Source: Stylonectria norvegica (Eukaryota > Ascomycota > Sordariomycetes > Hypocreales > Nectriaceae). From it: a stretch of 64,000 nucleotides of DNA. This document shows positions 1 through 11,709 of this stretch, piece after piece. A program made the translations under genes and the position numbers. The notes under the pieces were generated by a model. The model saw only the letters and a program-made list of their open reading frames with translations, ran no database searches and had not been told where the DNA came from. How positions within the stretch are numbered: the first letter of the stretch is position 1; every line of letters begins with the position of its first letter. Location: positions 1-64,000 of the forward strand of contig JAANBC010000131.1 in assembly GCA_014621405.1 (NCBI GenBank), read 5' to 3'.

Positions 1-240
1 CTGGCGCGCGAGGAGCGCAAGCGCCGCGATTGGCAGTTCGAGAACGCCCTCCGGCGGCATAACTTTGTGGGCTTCGCTGGTGAGGTGCTTAAGGGTGTGG
101 TTCGCGCGAAGCTGGACGAAGGTGGCGACGCCGCGGTCGACGCATGGGTGAAGGAGAGCCTGGAGCGCAAGACGGCGGCGGAACAGGCGGCGAGGAGAAA
201 TGCGGGGGAGAAGGATGAGGATGTTGAGATGGGGGCGTAG
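1..240 (+). CDS. UCH37/UCHL5-type ubiquitin C-terminal hydrolase, 3' end (partial)
   Basis: The window opens in frame 1 inside an exon; 79 residues are read before TAG at 238-240. The segment RRHNFVGFAGEVLKG after a basic RKRRDWQFENA stretch resembles the C-terminal (ULD-type) helices that peptidase C12 enzymes of the UCHL5/Uch2 class carry after the catalytic domain. In that family the tail docks the enzyme on the 19S proteasome lid, where it trims ubiquitin chains. The last 30 residues are charged (ERKTAAEQAARR, then an acidic EKDEDVEM end). The catalytic Cys/His/Asp lie upstream of the window, so activity cannot be judged. The family call rests on this tail only; the strand, frame and stop are certain if the exon is coding. 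The gene converges with the purine transporter downstream. Confidence 0.7.
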   Translation: MAREERKRRDWQFENALRRHNFVGFAGEVLKGVVRAKLDEGGDAAVDAWVKESLERKTAAEQAARRNAGEKDEDVEMGA

Positions 241-796
241 CGAGCCCCTGTGCAAGAGAGTGTCAGACGGGGACAGAGAGAATCTTCCCATTCTCATTAA
301 GGAGGGAAGGTTGGAAAGTTCGGTCCTGGAATTGTCCTCCTTCTTGGGCTTCGGCTGATGGCGTTCTCAGGACTGACGAGCCGTGATTGTACCACATCTG
401 TCTCCTTTCGAAACATAACGAGGATTACCCACGAAGACTTACTTGTTGATTATCATTAAATATGAAAAGCCGAGAATCGAGTTACACATGAATCACCAAA
501 TCGACGGACTTTCCCCGACGCAGCAGGTGTCGAAGACGACCAAGTAGTGCTACGACCGAACATCAGAACCTCTCAGTGACAATTACAATAAGTCTTCATG
601 CCTGCTATCGCTCTGAATATCTAACATGGGATCGCCTTGTCTTCCGTATTTCCATGGGTCCCCTGTAAATGAGTATGGCCTACCTCGAAGCCATTCAGAT
701 TCTGCCACTGCTCCAAAATACCAGCGTGGGATCTAACAAACATGGCATCTTCCCAAATGTTTGACGATTACAGGGGAACAAACCACTTTTGTCCAT
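241..796. other. Intergenic, convergent 3' regions
   Basis: This 556-bp gap lies between two converging stop codons. I see no coding frame or repeat in it; it should hold the 3' UTRs and polyadenylation sites of both neighbours. Confidence 0.6.
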
Positions 797-3192
797 CTAG
801 GCTGCCCATCGTCCAGCGGGTGTGGTGGCGCCCGGCGTGGGCGTCAGGGGGTGCTCGATGATGGCCATGGAGTTGGCCTTGCTCGACGATCCGCGCGACT
901 GCGTCGGCGAGATCTCGTCCTGGCTCCGCATGGCGAAGTCGGCGTCGCTGACGGCGTCCGGGTGCTCGGCGTCGTGGCCCTGGCGATGGCGGATGGCGCG
1001 GACGAACCAGGGGGCACGGCCGGAGCCTTTCCAGGTCCAGTACTCTTTGAGGTCGTACTCGCGCGGCTCGAGGTAGCCGCCGGAGAGGAAGACGACGAGA
1101 CCGATGAGGCCGTTGAGAACGGCGTAGACGAAGACGCCCCTGGTGAAATTGTTCAGCTAGCGATGGTGGACGAGGGGTGATGGGGGACTTACGCGATGAG
1201 GCCGTAGGCTACACTGTAGCTGAACGGGATGAAGGTCATGACAACGAAAGATGGGAGAACGTCGCCGATGTATCGCCAGTTGATCTGGGTGATTTGACGA
1301 ATCATCATGCAGCCGACCTTTTGGTTTTTCGTTTAGCTTCTTCCTAGGTGAAAAAGGGAGTCTTGTTGAGCAAGCTTACCAGAATCAAGGTACAGCCAGT
1401 CGCCCAAGGCGGCACTGATGCGAAGATGGGCGCAAAGAAGACGGCCCCAATGAAGCAAAGGCCCGTCACCATGGCTGTGAGCCCCGTCCGGCCACCCTCA
1501 GCAATGCCCGCGCCGCTTTCGATGAAGGCCGTCACAGGCGAGGAGCCGAGAAGGGCGCCGATGGAGATGAAAGCCGCGTCGGTGCAGTAGGCGACGGTGG
1601 ATCGAGGAAAGTCACCGTCCTTGGGGTTGACGACGCCGCAGAAGCGCACCATGGAGTAGAGCGTCGCAGTGGCATCGATGATGTCGACGTAGAGGAAGGT
1701 GAAGAGCGCGAGGGCGAACTGGGAGGCGTCGGCTCGGAAGTTCCAGTCGAGCTGGTTCAGGGTGTGCTTCATCGGGTGCCAGCTGACGACCTGCTTGAAG
1801 AACTCAAAGCGAGAGTCGCCCTCGGGGGTGTCGGGGAAGTACGTGATGCTCGTGTTCCGGCTGTTGTGGGTTGGGTGTTAGTGAGGATAGGGGGGGCGAA
1901 GACGGCTGGGGAGGAGCTTGTTCTTACGGCCAAGAGAGGATCGAGACGAGCGCGATGCCGATGATGAGAGCGTATTTGACACGGAATGCCATGAGGAAAG
2001 AAGTTACAATGCCACCGCAGAAAACAGCAACCCACAACTATAAAGGGTTAATGTCCGCTTTAGGAGGGCAACCTTGCTAGACTCACCTTAGGGTTTGACA
2101 TCTCGCCGCCGCTGCACATTCCCGTCGCCTTGTCGATCATCTCCTGTGGACATCCACCGAGAGCCAGCGGGGTGTTTGTCCAACCGCCAGTGATGGCGCC
2201 AATGCCAGTTGAGTACGAGAGACCAATCTCAGTGAGAAAGAAGCCGATGCCGACACCGGTGGCGGTTTTGATGGTAGCGGGGATCAGCTTGACGAGCCAC
2301 TGACGCATGCCGGTGAGGGCAAGAAAGATGAAGATGAGACCTTCAAAGAAGACCTGCAAATCTAGTTAGTATAGTTGTTGAAGATGAACATAGAAGACCT
2401 TTATCTGACGGCGGTGAGGGCCATGCGGTAGGAGATGGGGCCGCTGCCGTTGTAACCGACGACCTGAAAGGTGAAGTAGGCGTTGAGGCCCATGCCGGGT
2501 CTGTTGGAGCTGTTAGCAACCCAAACCCAAGGAAACCGGAGGAGGAGGAGAAGGAGGAGGAGGAGGACATACGCGATGGCAACAGGGAGATTTGTCAAAC
2601 CACCGAAACACAAGCTCGCCATGCCGGCTAGAGCTGCGGTGGCAGTGATGAGGTCTCTGCGCACTTCTGCCAACTCGTTAGCCATGTTCCCCTTCGGCTT
2701 CGTCGGTGTTCTCACCCTCCTTGCAAGCCGTGTACTCAGGGATATCATCGCAGGCTCCCCGGTCGGTCAAGTCACAGACGCAGGTTCCACCAGTCTGGGA
2801 GAGGAGAGTTGCCTTTGCCCGTTAGTCGCTGAAAGAACAAATCTACAGGAGTCCCTTGGGAGAACGAACATTGACGGCGATAATGTACGCCATGGTTGCG
2901 AAAGTTGTCAGACCAGCTCTGATCTCCCGAAAGAAGGTCGAGCCAGGTATCTCCTTGGGCTGGAGAGAGTTAGCTCAAGGCGGGTTGAGAGGATTACGGG
3001 AGGCAAGGGACTCACGTGGCCAGAACCGGAGAGATGGAAGACTCTTCCGAATCGCGATGTGGTGATATACTCATCGAGACGGTCGAGGAAGTCTCGGAGG
3101 CCGCAGAAGCGCGAGCGGCCGGGGTCCTCGGAGGTCAAGCTGGCAGCGGCATCGCCGTGGGAGTTCATCTGGTGCATCTCTGTGGAGGCCAT
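797..3192 (-). CDS. azgA: AzgA-family hypoxanthine-adenine-guanine transporter
   Basis: Ten exons (3192-3016, 2959-2870, 2812-2716, 2666-2573, 2500-2410, 2353-2087, 2037-1928, 1860-1380, 1317-1193, 1139-797) join in frame into 624 aa. The product should be a plasma-membrane proton symporter for purine bases of the AzgA branch of the NCS2 superfamily. Landmarks are LDRLDEYITTSRFGR near the N-terminus, the first helix TTFATMAYIIAVN, QTGGTC, GMGLNAYFTF, VDIIDATATL and FIESGAGIAEGGRTG. Residues shown to matter in Aspergillus nidulans AzgA have counterparts at conserved spacing: N159, D368, D371 and E423. The ATG at 3192 gives the conserved family start. Introns 2 and 5 have weaker donors (GTTCGT, GTCAGA) but the frame demands them. 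The length is close to the family's usual 550-620 aa. The gene is divergent from the methyltransferase-like gene 3 kb away. Confidence 0.93.
2538..2567. repeat. GGA-rich tract in azgA intron 4
   Basis: A purine tract of GGAGGA/GAAGGA triplets on the + strand. In the direction of azgA transcription it is a polypyrimidine run just after the intron 4 donor. Confidence 0.8.
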
Positions 3193-5460
3193 GGCGAAGC
3201 GAAGCGGCGAAGAAGGGTATTGGGGGGAGAACGAGAAGTAGAGAGGGATGAGAAGGAGAAGAAAGAGGAGGAGAAGGAGGAGAAGAGACGAGGCCGAAGA
3301 AGACTGGTGGTGAAGCAATGGAAGAGAGGCCTACCGCACTTAGTATTAGGCGTAGGTAAGTTGCTTCGTTCTTCGTTCCAGGGGCCAGTACCTTCCAGGT
3401 TTCTCGGGCGGACGCTTTGAAGGTGACACCAAAGTGAGGGTGAGGGTGAGGGTGAAGGTGAGAGACCGGGGGATGTCTCGGCAAGGTGGTGCAGCTCAAG
3501 CCCTGGGCCTAAGGTGAAGTTGAGGTGGGAACCCCGGAGGCGGAGGTTTTGGCCGGCCTGACAGCTGGCGATGGAGACAACTACCAGCTGTGAGGCTTGT
3601 CTATGCCCTACGAGTGGCCTTCGAATCACTGTAAGGGCTGTCGGGCGGCCGTCGAGTCCACGTGGTCGTGTACATGTAGGTAGTTTAGCATACCGTGCAA
3701 GTGATGAATGTCGATGCTTCCGCTACTCTAGTTTCTCCTGGGTTTCCCACAATCTTCAACGGCTGGGATTCGAGTCTGAGCGGAAGGGCCGCAGAGTGGT
3801 CGGCGTTGAGCGGGAGTATCGGGGGGCCGCTGGACCCGAGCGCCAGCATCAGCTCCATCTCCGCAGGATCGTCGTCGCCGTCTGGAGGGCGTTTCTCGTC
3901 GACCTAATGACCGAAGGGTCAGTGTTTGTGTCTCCTGCGGTGCACTCGAGCATGTAACGTGGTGAGGTTGTGGTAAGGGCAGATCTGGCGGGTTCCGATG
4001 GGTGTGATAAAGGGGCAATGGACATTCACCCGGTATCTCGATGGGCTAACTCGGTGGATCTGCCAAGGGGAAAGGCTGGGTCGCCTCCATGGTTATCGTC
4101 GTCATGTAGGAATCTATCTGAAGCTTCTAATCGTCTTCGTCATTAACGCAGGATAGGTGCAGCCTCCGGGGACCAACCACCGTCCCACCCCTTTTCGTGA
4201 TGCTGCACAAGGCCGGGTTCCGTGAACCACCGACACGACTGCCACGCTGTATACCAGGATTGATACCAGGGTTGGCTACGAAATATAACTGGTAAGTCCA
4301 AAGATCTGGAAAGCCACCAACTTGCTTTGATAGTACAACCCGCAACCACACTGTCCAACTCATCCCGTCTTCCTCAGATCCCCGCCACAGTCCCGAGGGA
4401 GCCGCCACTCAAACAAGGTGTTCGCCATCAACTCCTCACGCAGCCTCGCCGTCATCTGTAGAACGGCTTCCCACCTCTGAGTGTACTGCAAGCGAGGCCA
4501 TGTCTTGCGGCCGCCCAGTCAGCAGGCCGGGCTGGGGCTTGCGGACCGCTGCATGAGACATGCGTCAGATCTGCCGCTTGCCGAGATTGAGCTCTTCAAC
4601 CGCGGGGAGTCGTTTAGTTCTCTTGCGCCTCGGCGGGAGGTTGAAGGGGCACGTGGTTGAGCGAGGATTCGAGGGTTGAGTGAATCACAGCAGAGGAGGA
4701 GGGCCTTTGTTCTGTGCCATTTCCACCCGAGGCTCTCTTGGTCTCCCTCTTGATCTGGTGGTTTGGGGAGATGCGCCGGGTTTCATCTGAACAAAGCGTT
4801 CCGAGAACAGGTTACACGTAGATGATCGACGGCGCTGGTTGCCTCTGCGCTGGCTGAATGCTCGATCTATACTCGAGTGAGTGCCGAACTGTGGTGCCTC
4901 GATACCTGCCTTAGGCAAGCAAGCTAAGGCAAGTGATTAAATGCAAAGCCTCCTACAGCAGGATTACCAGTATCCGGTCTCATGGGACGTATCCATGCTA
5001 CCTGAAGCTAATGTGACTTTGTTCTTGTGACAACAACGCAGACCATCGAGTCCCTAGGTAGACTAAGTGCCAGAGGTGGTTGACAGCTGTAGTCTTTGCC
5101 CCCGCTAACCCCCCCCTGAATGCGGGCAATCGTATATCGTGCAGCCCTGCACAGCTGGCTGCCTCGTTGAAACTTGTTTCTCAGCAGCTATCCGTCGGCG
5201 CGTTCACGAACCATCTAGACAAGGTAGACAAACACGTTGCTTCTCTTTGAAAGCATCAACGGGTTTTCCTCGTAAAAGCCATGTTCGTGGCGGGAGCGGG
5301 AGAAAGAGGTAGCACAAACCTCCTCCAGCCCGCGATGACATACAGTTCGTCCATCAGATTCAACTGCCGCTATCATTGTGACTCAAGTGTCGCCCAACTC
5401 CCGCCCGTCAAGCAGCTGTCACAGGCCGGTAGTTGAGGTACATTTGCTATTAACGCCCGA
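3193..5460. other. Divergent intergenic region, azgA promoter side
   Basis: The first part upstream of azgA is purine-rich on the + strand (3240-3290, and a GAGGGT/GAAGGT run near 3437-3462). Read on the azgA strand this is a CT-rich leader, usual for fungal promoters. Beyond about 3600 I see no convincing gene; open frames here are short and have no recognisable protein. Confidence 0.5.
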
Positions 5461-6158
5461 GTGGGCCTCGCTCTGACAGCCTCTTATAGCACACTGCGTT
5501 CTCACCTCTGCTTCATTTTTGCGCCTCTCTTCCTCCACCAACAGCATCAACTTCTTCCTTCACTCACTACCTTGCCTACACCTACACCACCACCAACACC
5601 AACATCACCCACACTCCTCGCATCGGAGAAAGATCCCAGTCTCCGGTTTCTTGGCCGTTCCGACGAACACCTTCTTGATACTACGAATATTTTGGAAGAA
5701 AAAGTCGCAACAAGATCACGAGAAACTCGACGGGAGCCTTTCATCTGCCCTTTCTCGTTCTACGCCAACTCTTCTCGTCCCATTCCATCTTCCAACTTCT
5801 ACCGCCCGACTTCCTGCCACGAACCGCCACCACTCATTACATTTCTCCTTCACCTCCAATCTCTCTTCGATCCATACCAGAGTCTTTCACTCTTGCTCGA
5901 GCACCGACAATTTTGGTTCTTGCCAGCGACTTGGCATCGATCGCTCTGACTTACCGACTACTATCGCGCAGCCGTGCCTCGAATCATCTTGGGCTTTACT
6001 TCTGTACACTCTGATCAATCCAAGGACCCACCCCAACCAGCCAGCTGCGTAGCAGCAGCGGCGATACACTCGCAGTCTTTTCAGCTTTGGATCCCAACTT
6101 CCCCCAACAATCACGTTGCAGCTTCTGCTACGCCCACCTTCATCGACTGAGCTTCATC
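5461..6158 (+). promoter_or_regulatory. Probable long CT/CA-rich 5' leader of the 6159 gene
   Basis: This stretch is strongly enriched in C, T and CA triplets (for example 5525-5625), which is typical of transcribed fungal leaders. Several ATGs precede the main start, so upstream ORFs are possible if transcription begins this far out. The extent of the leader is inferred from composition only. Confidence 0.4.
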
Positions 6159-8177
6159 ATGTTCGACGTTATCTGGACCGACCCTGATCGGGAGTTGGTT
6201 GGAGAACATAGAGCGAAAAAGGAGAAGAAAAAAGGTCAAAAAGACAAGGACAAAACTCTCGCCTCAAGAAGCTCCATGTCCACTCGAAGTTCGCGATCGT
6301 CTACCGACTCGCCTTTTGGATTTCTCAGGTCTCGGGCACAAAAGCAGGCCACTGCCAATTCAAAGTCTTCGGCCTCGTCAGGACTGAAGACTCCAAGCCT
6401 TCTTTCATCTCGCTCACCCCTATCCATTGACTCTGATGCAGCAAGTTATCGCCACTCAGTTGCTCTCCTGGACGGCTCTGACACCTATTCCGACCATATG
6501 CGTACTGCACGCGGAAGACGCAGGCCAAATCAGTCTATGGATTCGGCCGAGCGCGCAGCAAGCCTTTCGTCTAATGGTAAGTAGGGTTGTACCCTCATGA
6601 TTCACCAAAGCTCACCTGCTATAGGCATTATGGACACAACCTCCTCCGATTGCGCTGATAGCCAGCCCGACGACAAGCACAGAAGGTCTGCTCCGGGCCA
6701 ACCATCACCGCTCGTTCAGACCCTAGGCCCGTCGTCGTACGTAACGAAACGCACTGAAGTCTCCTGGATACCACGAGACCTCAGATCCGACACCCAAGAC
6801 GTTACGTCCGAGGTCCTGATTTCTTCTGAACACGACCCTGACCAGCCCCTGACTCCACCGACTTCTCCAGAAATGCTGTAAGTCTCGCGCCCTCTGTCCT
6901 TTCAACTGTCACTAAGTGTTATTAGGCCCATTCCTGTGGCTGTTCAGCGAGGGGATTCCCCCGTCGAGCTGATTCCCGGCTTGAAGTACCCAAATCGACC
7001 AAAGTCTCCAATGTGGGCCATATCGTTCAAACCAAACAACCCCGACGCTTGGCGCCCGCCCGACGAGTGGGATTGCCCGGAACCGGAGCGTCAGACAGTT
7101 GCGCTTGACAAATTGCTGAACGAGGCATTCCCGAATGGTCTAAAGGAGAGCCTTTCTGAGGGTTGCTTAGAACTCAGCACATTGCAGAGGGAAGTCAAGC
7201 GAATGGCTGCAGCAAGCCCCGATGTCATACTGTCGAGGTTGAAAGAAGTCTGGAGTACGACCGCCGACGAAAATGTCCATAAGGAACTGGAATTGGAAAA
7301 GAAGCGGTGGATGCTTTCAGCTTTGCATCATCTGGATCCAGTGCCAGGGCGAGACACATCGCGACAACCAACAGCCGAGAAGCCTTCCACCGAGGGCCAG
7401 AAGATTTTGGCTTTGTACGAATCACAAGGTATGAGTCTTTCTTGCAGACTTGAGTTAGATCGTAATCTAACCGTGATATTAGCTACGGCGTCATATCTTG
7501 CGGCGCTTCATTTCGCAAAACAAGTCTACCATATTTCAGCTACACCACTTTCGCATGAGCTGTTTCCTAATATTCACCCGATTTTAGTTCCGTCAGTGTC
7601 TTCTTCAGTCTTTCCGGTTGCACCACAACTATTTGAAACGGTCTACTCACTCTCTTTGCCTGCACTCTGCTCTTCGTCTGATATCCCAGGCATTTTGAGG
7701 AACATTTCGAAATGCTTGAAGCCTGGGGGATGTTTGCAACTTACACTAATCGACCCATTGCCATGCGCAGGCACATTGGGCCACCGCATGAGAGCGTGGC
7801 TTGAGGAGCATCTGCTCTTGAACCTAGAACGGCACTTTCGATGCATGAACCCCAGCAGGTTATTTCCGCAATGGCTCGGGGATGCTTCCCTTCGTGGACC
7901 GGGCAGTACACTGACGACGGCTAAATTCTATGCCATTCCGGAGAATGCGCGGAGGCGAGACGGCAGCCCAAACCGGACTACCGATCAAGCCGGAACAGAA
8001 AAGGAGATCAAAGCCGAGCTTAGGAGCCTCGTCGGACGAATGCTCTGGATGGAGGTCTGGGGGACCTTTGTGACAGCAGGGAGCTGGTGGTGGGAGGACC
8101 AGGGTTGCGTCGAAGAGTGCCTGAGGCTTGGGACGTTTTGGGAGTACAACGTCATTGAAGGCGTCCGAGACAACTGA
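6159..8177 (+). CDS. Methyltransferase-like fungal protein (degenerate SAM motif)
   Basis: Four exons (6159-6576, 6625-6877, 6926-7428, 7483-8177) join in frame to 622 aa. The start MFDVIWTDPDRELVGEHRAKKE is well defined and looks conserved. Residues 20-220 are basic, then Ser/Thr-rich and probably disordered. The C-terminal half has the look of a class I methyltransferase fold: an Asp/Pro region with SKCLKPGGCLQLTLIDPLP around residue 465-480 (the usual post-motif III strand with a GG turn) and a Trp-rich end (WGTFVTAGSWWWEDQG). The expected glycine-rich SAM loop (GxGxG) is not visible upstream of it. Intron 3 (54 nt) has no in-frame stop and would read through; its donor GTATGA, branch CTAAC and acceptor TTAG mark it as a real intron. 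The substrate is unknown. Confidence 0.8.
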
Positions 8178-10214
8178 AACCTGGGCCACAAGAAAGACGG
8201 GAAACGACAAGACAAGACAAGACTGGGAGATATGGAGCTGTTCTTATAGACGGGGCATTCCAAGACGGGGACATGAAAGGAACTGCGGGAAGAGAGAAAG
8301 AGCTAAAGACAGCAGGAACAAGAGTGAGCAGGGAAGGGAATGGCCTGTGTTTTCCTGCAAAGAGAGAGAGAGAGAGAGAGAGAGAGTTGATGATTTTCTG
8401 AAAGGGAGCAGGACATTCGGCGTTTGAGGTGGATTGCTTTGCGAATACCCGGGACAGCATGGGTAGTTTTCCCCAGGAAAAGGAGTCCTGCTTGCCAGAT
8501 GATGCCAGGGGCACTGGCATTAGCATTAGAGGGCGAAGGGTTACGTAAGGAGCAGACGGCGAGATAATGGATGAACTTTTGTGGTAGAGGGCAAATTGTG
8601 CTAAGGATAGATGATTGTCATGGACAGTGAAGGCCTTTGGGGGAGTCTAATGGACAAACAGAGAAGGATGATTAGGCCTTAGGGTGTGTAGATCTGTAAT
8701 CAATCAGTAGCATAAGGTTCCATGGGTTCCCATAAACTTGTCTCTCTTGAAAAGGCTCCTGGATGGCGAGGAACACATGCTCTTCGATGAAGGCGAAATC
8801 CAATGGTTATGGCAAAGAACCAAGGATCTCACCCATTCTCGACCTCGCTCTAGATCAAAGAGGCCTATCACCTGCCTACCACAGCTAGAGGGAAACTAAG
8901 CCATACACCAGCGACTAGTACGTACATACAGTGCAGAGTACTTTGGTAAATAACGTTGTTTCCAAGCTTAACCGGGTACTTGGCCCGGGTGCAGGGGAGA
9001 GAAGCTTGAAGGATCAATGGACAGGTTCCCCGCAATCTCAAACTGCATTTACGTATCAAACCCCATTTCCGTATGGCATGTTTAGATGTGGCATGTTTAT
9101 CAGATGGCCAAACGTCTTCGTGCGTAACTCGTACAATGAGAAATCGCGGCGCATTCAAAGCAGCCAGATCCATCCCGCATCGGCATACGAAAACCCGCTG
9201 CGGCGGTTACGCTTCAGCCATGGAGATTCCGTGCCAGCAGGCCATCCTCATTTCAGTAGATTCCCCGGGTTTTGTGTCGTCAGCCTGGATGGACACTTCG
9301 ATATGGCCCCCGTGATGTCGGCCTCCATCACCAAGTATCCCTCCGCCAAGACAACGTGGCGCTCAGTTTCCCCGCGCTCGCCTGCACATCCCATCCGTCC
9401 GCGTAAGATAGGGACATGTAGTCTGTGTGACATCTCAGCCTCGGTCCGTGAGGTGTGCCCTCGTGTGCCAAGCGGTACGCATCCATGAGATACATGGCGT
9501 GGAAGCCAACAGCCAACCAGTATCTCGGACGACCGGCTCACCGCCCACACCTTTTGGCCCCATCGTCTGCACGTGTGGTTGTTTGTGGTGGTCTCCCGCC
9601 AAGGTGAGTGCTGCACACGCTTTACCACCCTTTCAGCGAAAGCGCTGCAAATCGCCTCGACACTGGCTCGTTGCTTTTGTGCCTTAAAACGTAACGCTGT
9701 GGCGGGGGTTCACTCTGATTAATCTGTCTTTGTCGAGTCCAGCATCGTCGGGAAACGACATGTGATGAGGGGTCCAGGTGGGTAAGGGAAGACGAGATTT
9801 GAGGAAAAAGCAAAATACGTTATAATCCGGGGAAGCTCTAGGGTCACACAAAATATGTCAGTACTAACTCCGTAAGTTTCAAAAGTGTGAGATACAGGGC
9901 ACTCTTCATCTGTATGTTGGATTCTGTAGTCGTACATTGAGTGCCTATGTGCTGATATATATCCGCCCACAATGTATAATTTACACACCTTTGCCAACAC
10001 CTTGGAGTCGAGTCGGTCGTATCCTTTGGAGCTCCCTTCCCCAAGTCGCAGGCTGTAAAACCGAGTAGAAAATGGTATCCTTCGCGCTTTCTCGTATAAA
10101 AATGATCTCAATTCCAGGTCGCTTCTTTAGCACTGAAAGATTTCCAAGCCGGCGCTCCCTTCCCCATTAAGTAAATACCTACCCAATAACCATCGCATGA
10201 ACCTCTTAGTGGAG
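8178..10214. other. Intergenic, convergent gap
   Basis: This 2-kb gap lies between the methyltransferase-like gene and the GPCR gene, which converge. The first few hundred bases are purine-rich and probably 3' UTR, with an AG dinucleotide tract. A frame at 8931-9488 is open but has no recognisable features and no coding-like composition. I see no RNA gene. Confidence 0.5.
8361..8386. repeat. (AG)13 microsatellite
   Basis: Thirteen uninterrupted AG units lie about 185 bp past the stop of the upstream gene, probably in its 3' UTR. Confidence 0.95.
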
Positions 10215-11709
10215 CTATACCACAGATCGCTCGTGATCATCAACCGACGTCGGCCGGCTGTTAGCCAGTTCCGTCATGCTCTCCGTCTCATACGTCTGTT
10301 TAGAGCGCGTGGGCGTCCTGAACTGATTCAGATTGTGTCTGTGGTTATGGTGGTGGTGGTGTATGTGGATATCGGGCGACATGCCTCCTACCAACTCCGT
10401 CACGTTGGGTCGGCGACCGATGCGAAGGTCGCTAGCCAGATTCTTGCACGCCGTCCACGATGTCACGGCGTAAATGACGGCGTTCCAGAAGCCTTGGAGA
10501 GGGAGCACAAACGCGCTCATGAATTCGAGGGGCGCTGAGGCTCGCTTGCCATGAATAACTGAGTATACGCGATTGGCGCTTGAGGGAATCCAAGTGATGA
10601 GAATCGCCGTGAAGAACAAGATGGCGCACTTAGTATAGGACCACGCTGCATTGTTCAGCTCCTGGTTTCGTCTTCGCGCCGATTTTGGGGCCCGCTGCGC
10701 TGACGTGGAATACGTCGGCTGGGTGTAACCTGTCTGACTCGCCTGACTCTGACCCTGGATGGATAAGACGACGTCTGCAATATCTGCGGAGTGAGGGTTT
10801 GCCGAAATGGTGACTGAATATGCTTCGTTGCTGCTGTTCTTGGGGTCATTCGCATCGGGGCCTCGACGGTCAATCGGCTGCATGTGGAATGCTCCGGCTT
10901 GGTTAATCGGCGCCGTCGTCACCGAAACCTCCGTTGTCTTGATGGTCGTGAGTGCATCGCCAACGCTGGAGATGGGATCCTGATCAGTCGAGCTGAAGTT
11001 GTTCAGCTGCTTTCGCTTGATGTAGATGGTATGGCCGGCGCGAATATAGATGAAGAAGGTGAGCATAATGACAACCCTAATGCCGTTAATATTGGTGCCT
11101 TCCTGGTGCGGTTATCATGGGGGCTCACCAAATGGGTCCGTAAAAGGTGGCGATTCGCATGATATCCCAGTCAGGGGAAACCCAGCACCACAGTGTGGCA
11201 TCGCCATATACTCGCTGACCCTCCTTGTCTCTGACGAAAATGTACGCAAAAGCAGGGACGAGAGGAACCCCATAGCAGCAGATTAAATAGGGAATCTCCA
11301 TCCGTCGCAACCGCCTGGCGTCAAACTTGAAATAAAACGTTAGGTAGACGTTGATGGCCATGGCTAGTGTCCAAAGGGCATCCGCTGGCAAGAACCTTCA
11401 CTTTGTTAGAATATGATTGAGTTGGACCAGGAGATGGAGTACGCACATCTGCACAAGGAATCCCTGGAGTTGGCAGCCTACGCTGTTCGGGGAATCCAAG
11501 TATGATCTCGCCATCAACGTCCCGACGTTGACCATGATGTTGCCAAACGAGGCGTAGAACACAAGGCGGTTGATGGGCTTGTGGAAGGACTTGGAGGAGA
11601 CAAATGTGCCGATGACGAATAGAGACCCTATTAGGGAGAACACAGAGCAGGTTCGTTCAATGATGTTCATGGCATCGAGCTGCCCCGCGCTGAATGTGTG
11701 TTCTGGCAT
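10215..11709 (-). CDS. cAMP-receptor-like seven-helix G-protein-coupled receptor
   Basis: Three exons (11709-11447, 11395-11129, 11076-10215) give 463 aa. Seven hydrophobic helices can be traced: about residues 20-38, 50-70, 85-115, 128-148, 170-195, 322-341 and 360-384. The pattern matches the Dictyostelium cAMP-receptor-like class of fungal GPCRs (Neurospora gpr-1/-2/-3, Aspergillus GprH type), which act at the plasma membrane through heterotrimeric G proteins; the ligand is unknown. The loop between helices 5 and 6 is about 125 residues, polar and Ser/Thr-rich, a likely site of phosphorylation. The C-tail has a His-rich patch (IHIHHHHHNHRHN, about 413-425). The start MPEHTFSAGQLDAMN is preferred; an in-frame ATG at 11799 would add 30 Ser/Thr-rich residues. 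Splice joins keep the frame exactly, including a split ATG codon at intron 1. Confidence 0.9.

Noticed and set aside
761..1180. Plus-strand frames over the azgA last exon
   Set aside because: They are antisense to an exon that encodes the transporter tail in frame; composition is that of a shadow.
5461..5949. 162-codon plus-strand frame upstream of the methyltransferase-like gene
   Set aside because: It is CT/CA-rich with Pro/Thr/Leu low complexity and fits a 5' leader; no domain and no splice link to the main ORF.
8931..9488. 185-codon plus-strand frame
   Set aside because: Competing frames on both strands, no recognisable protein pattern, and no leader or intron signals around it.
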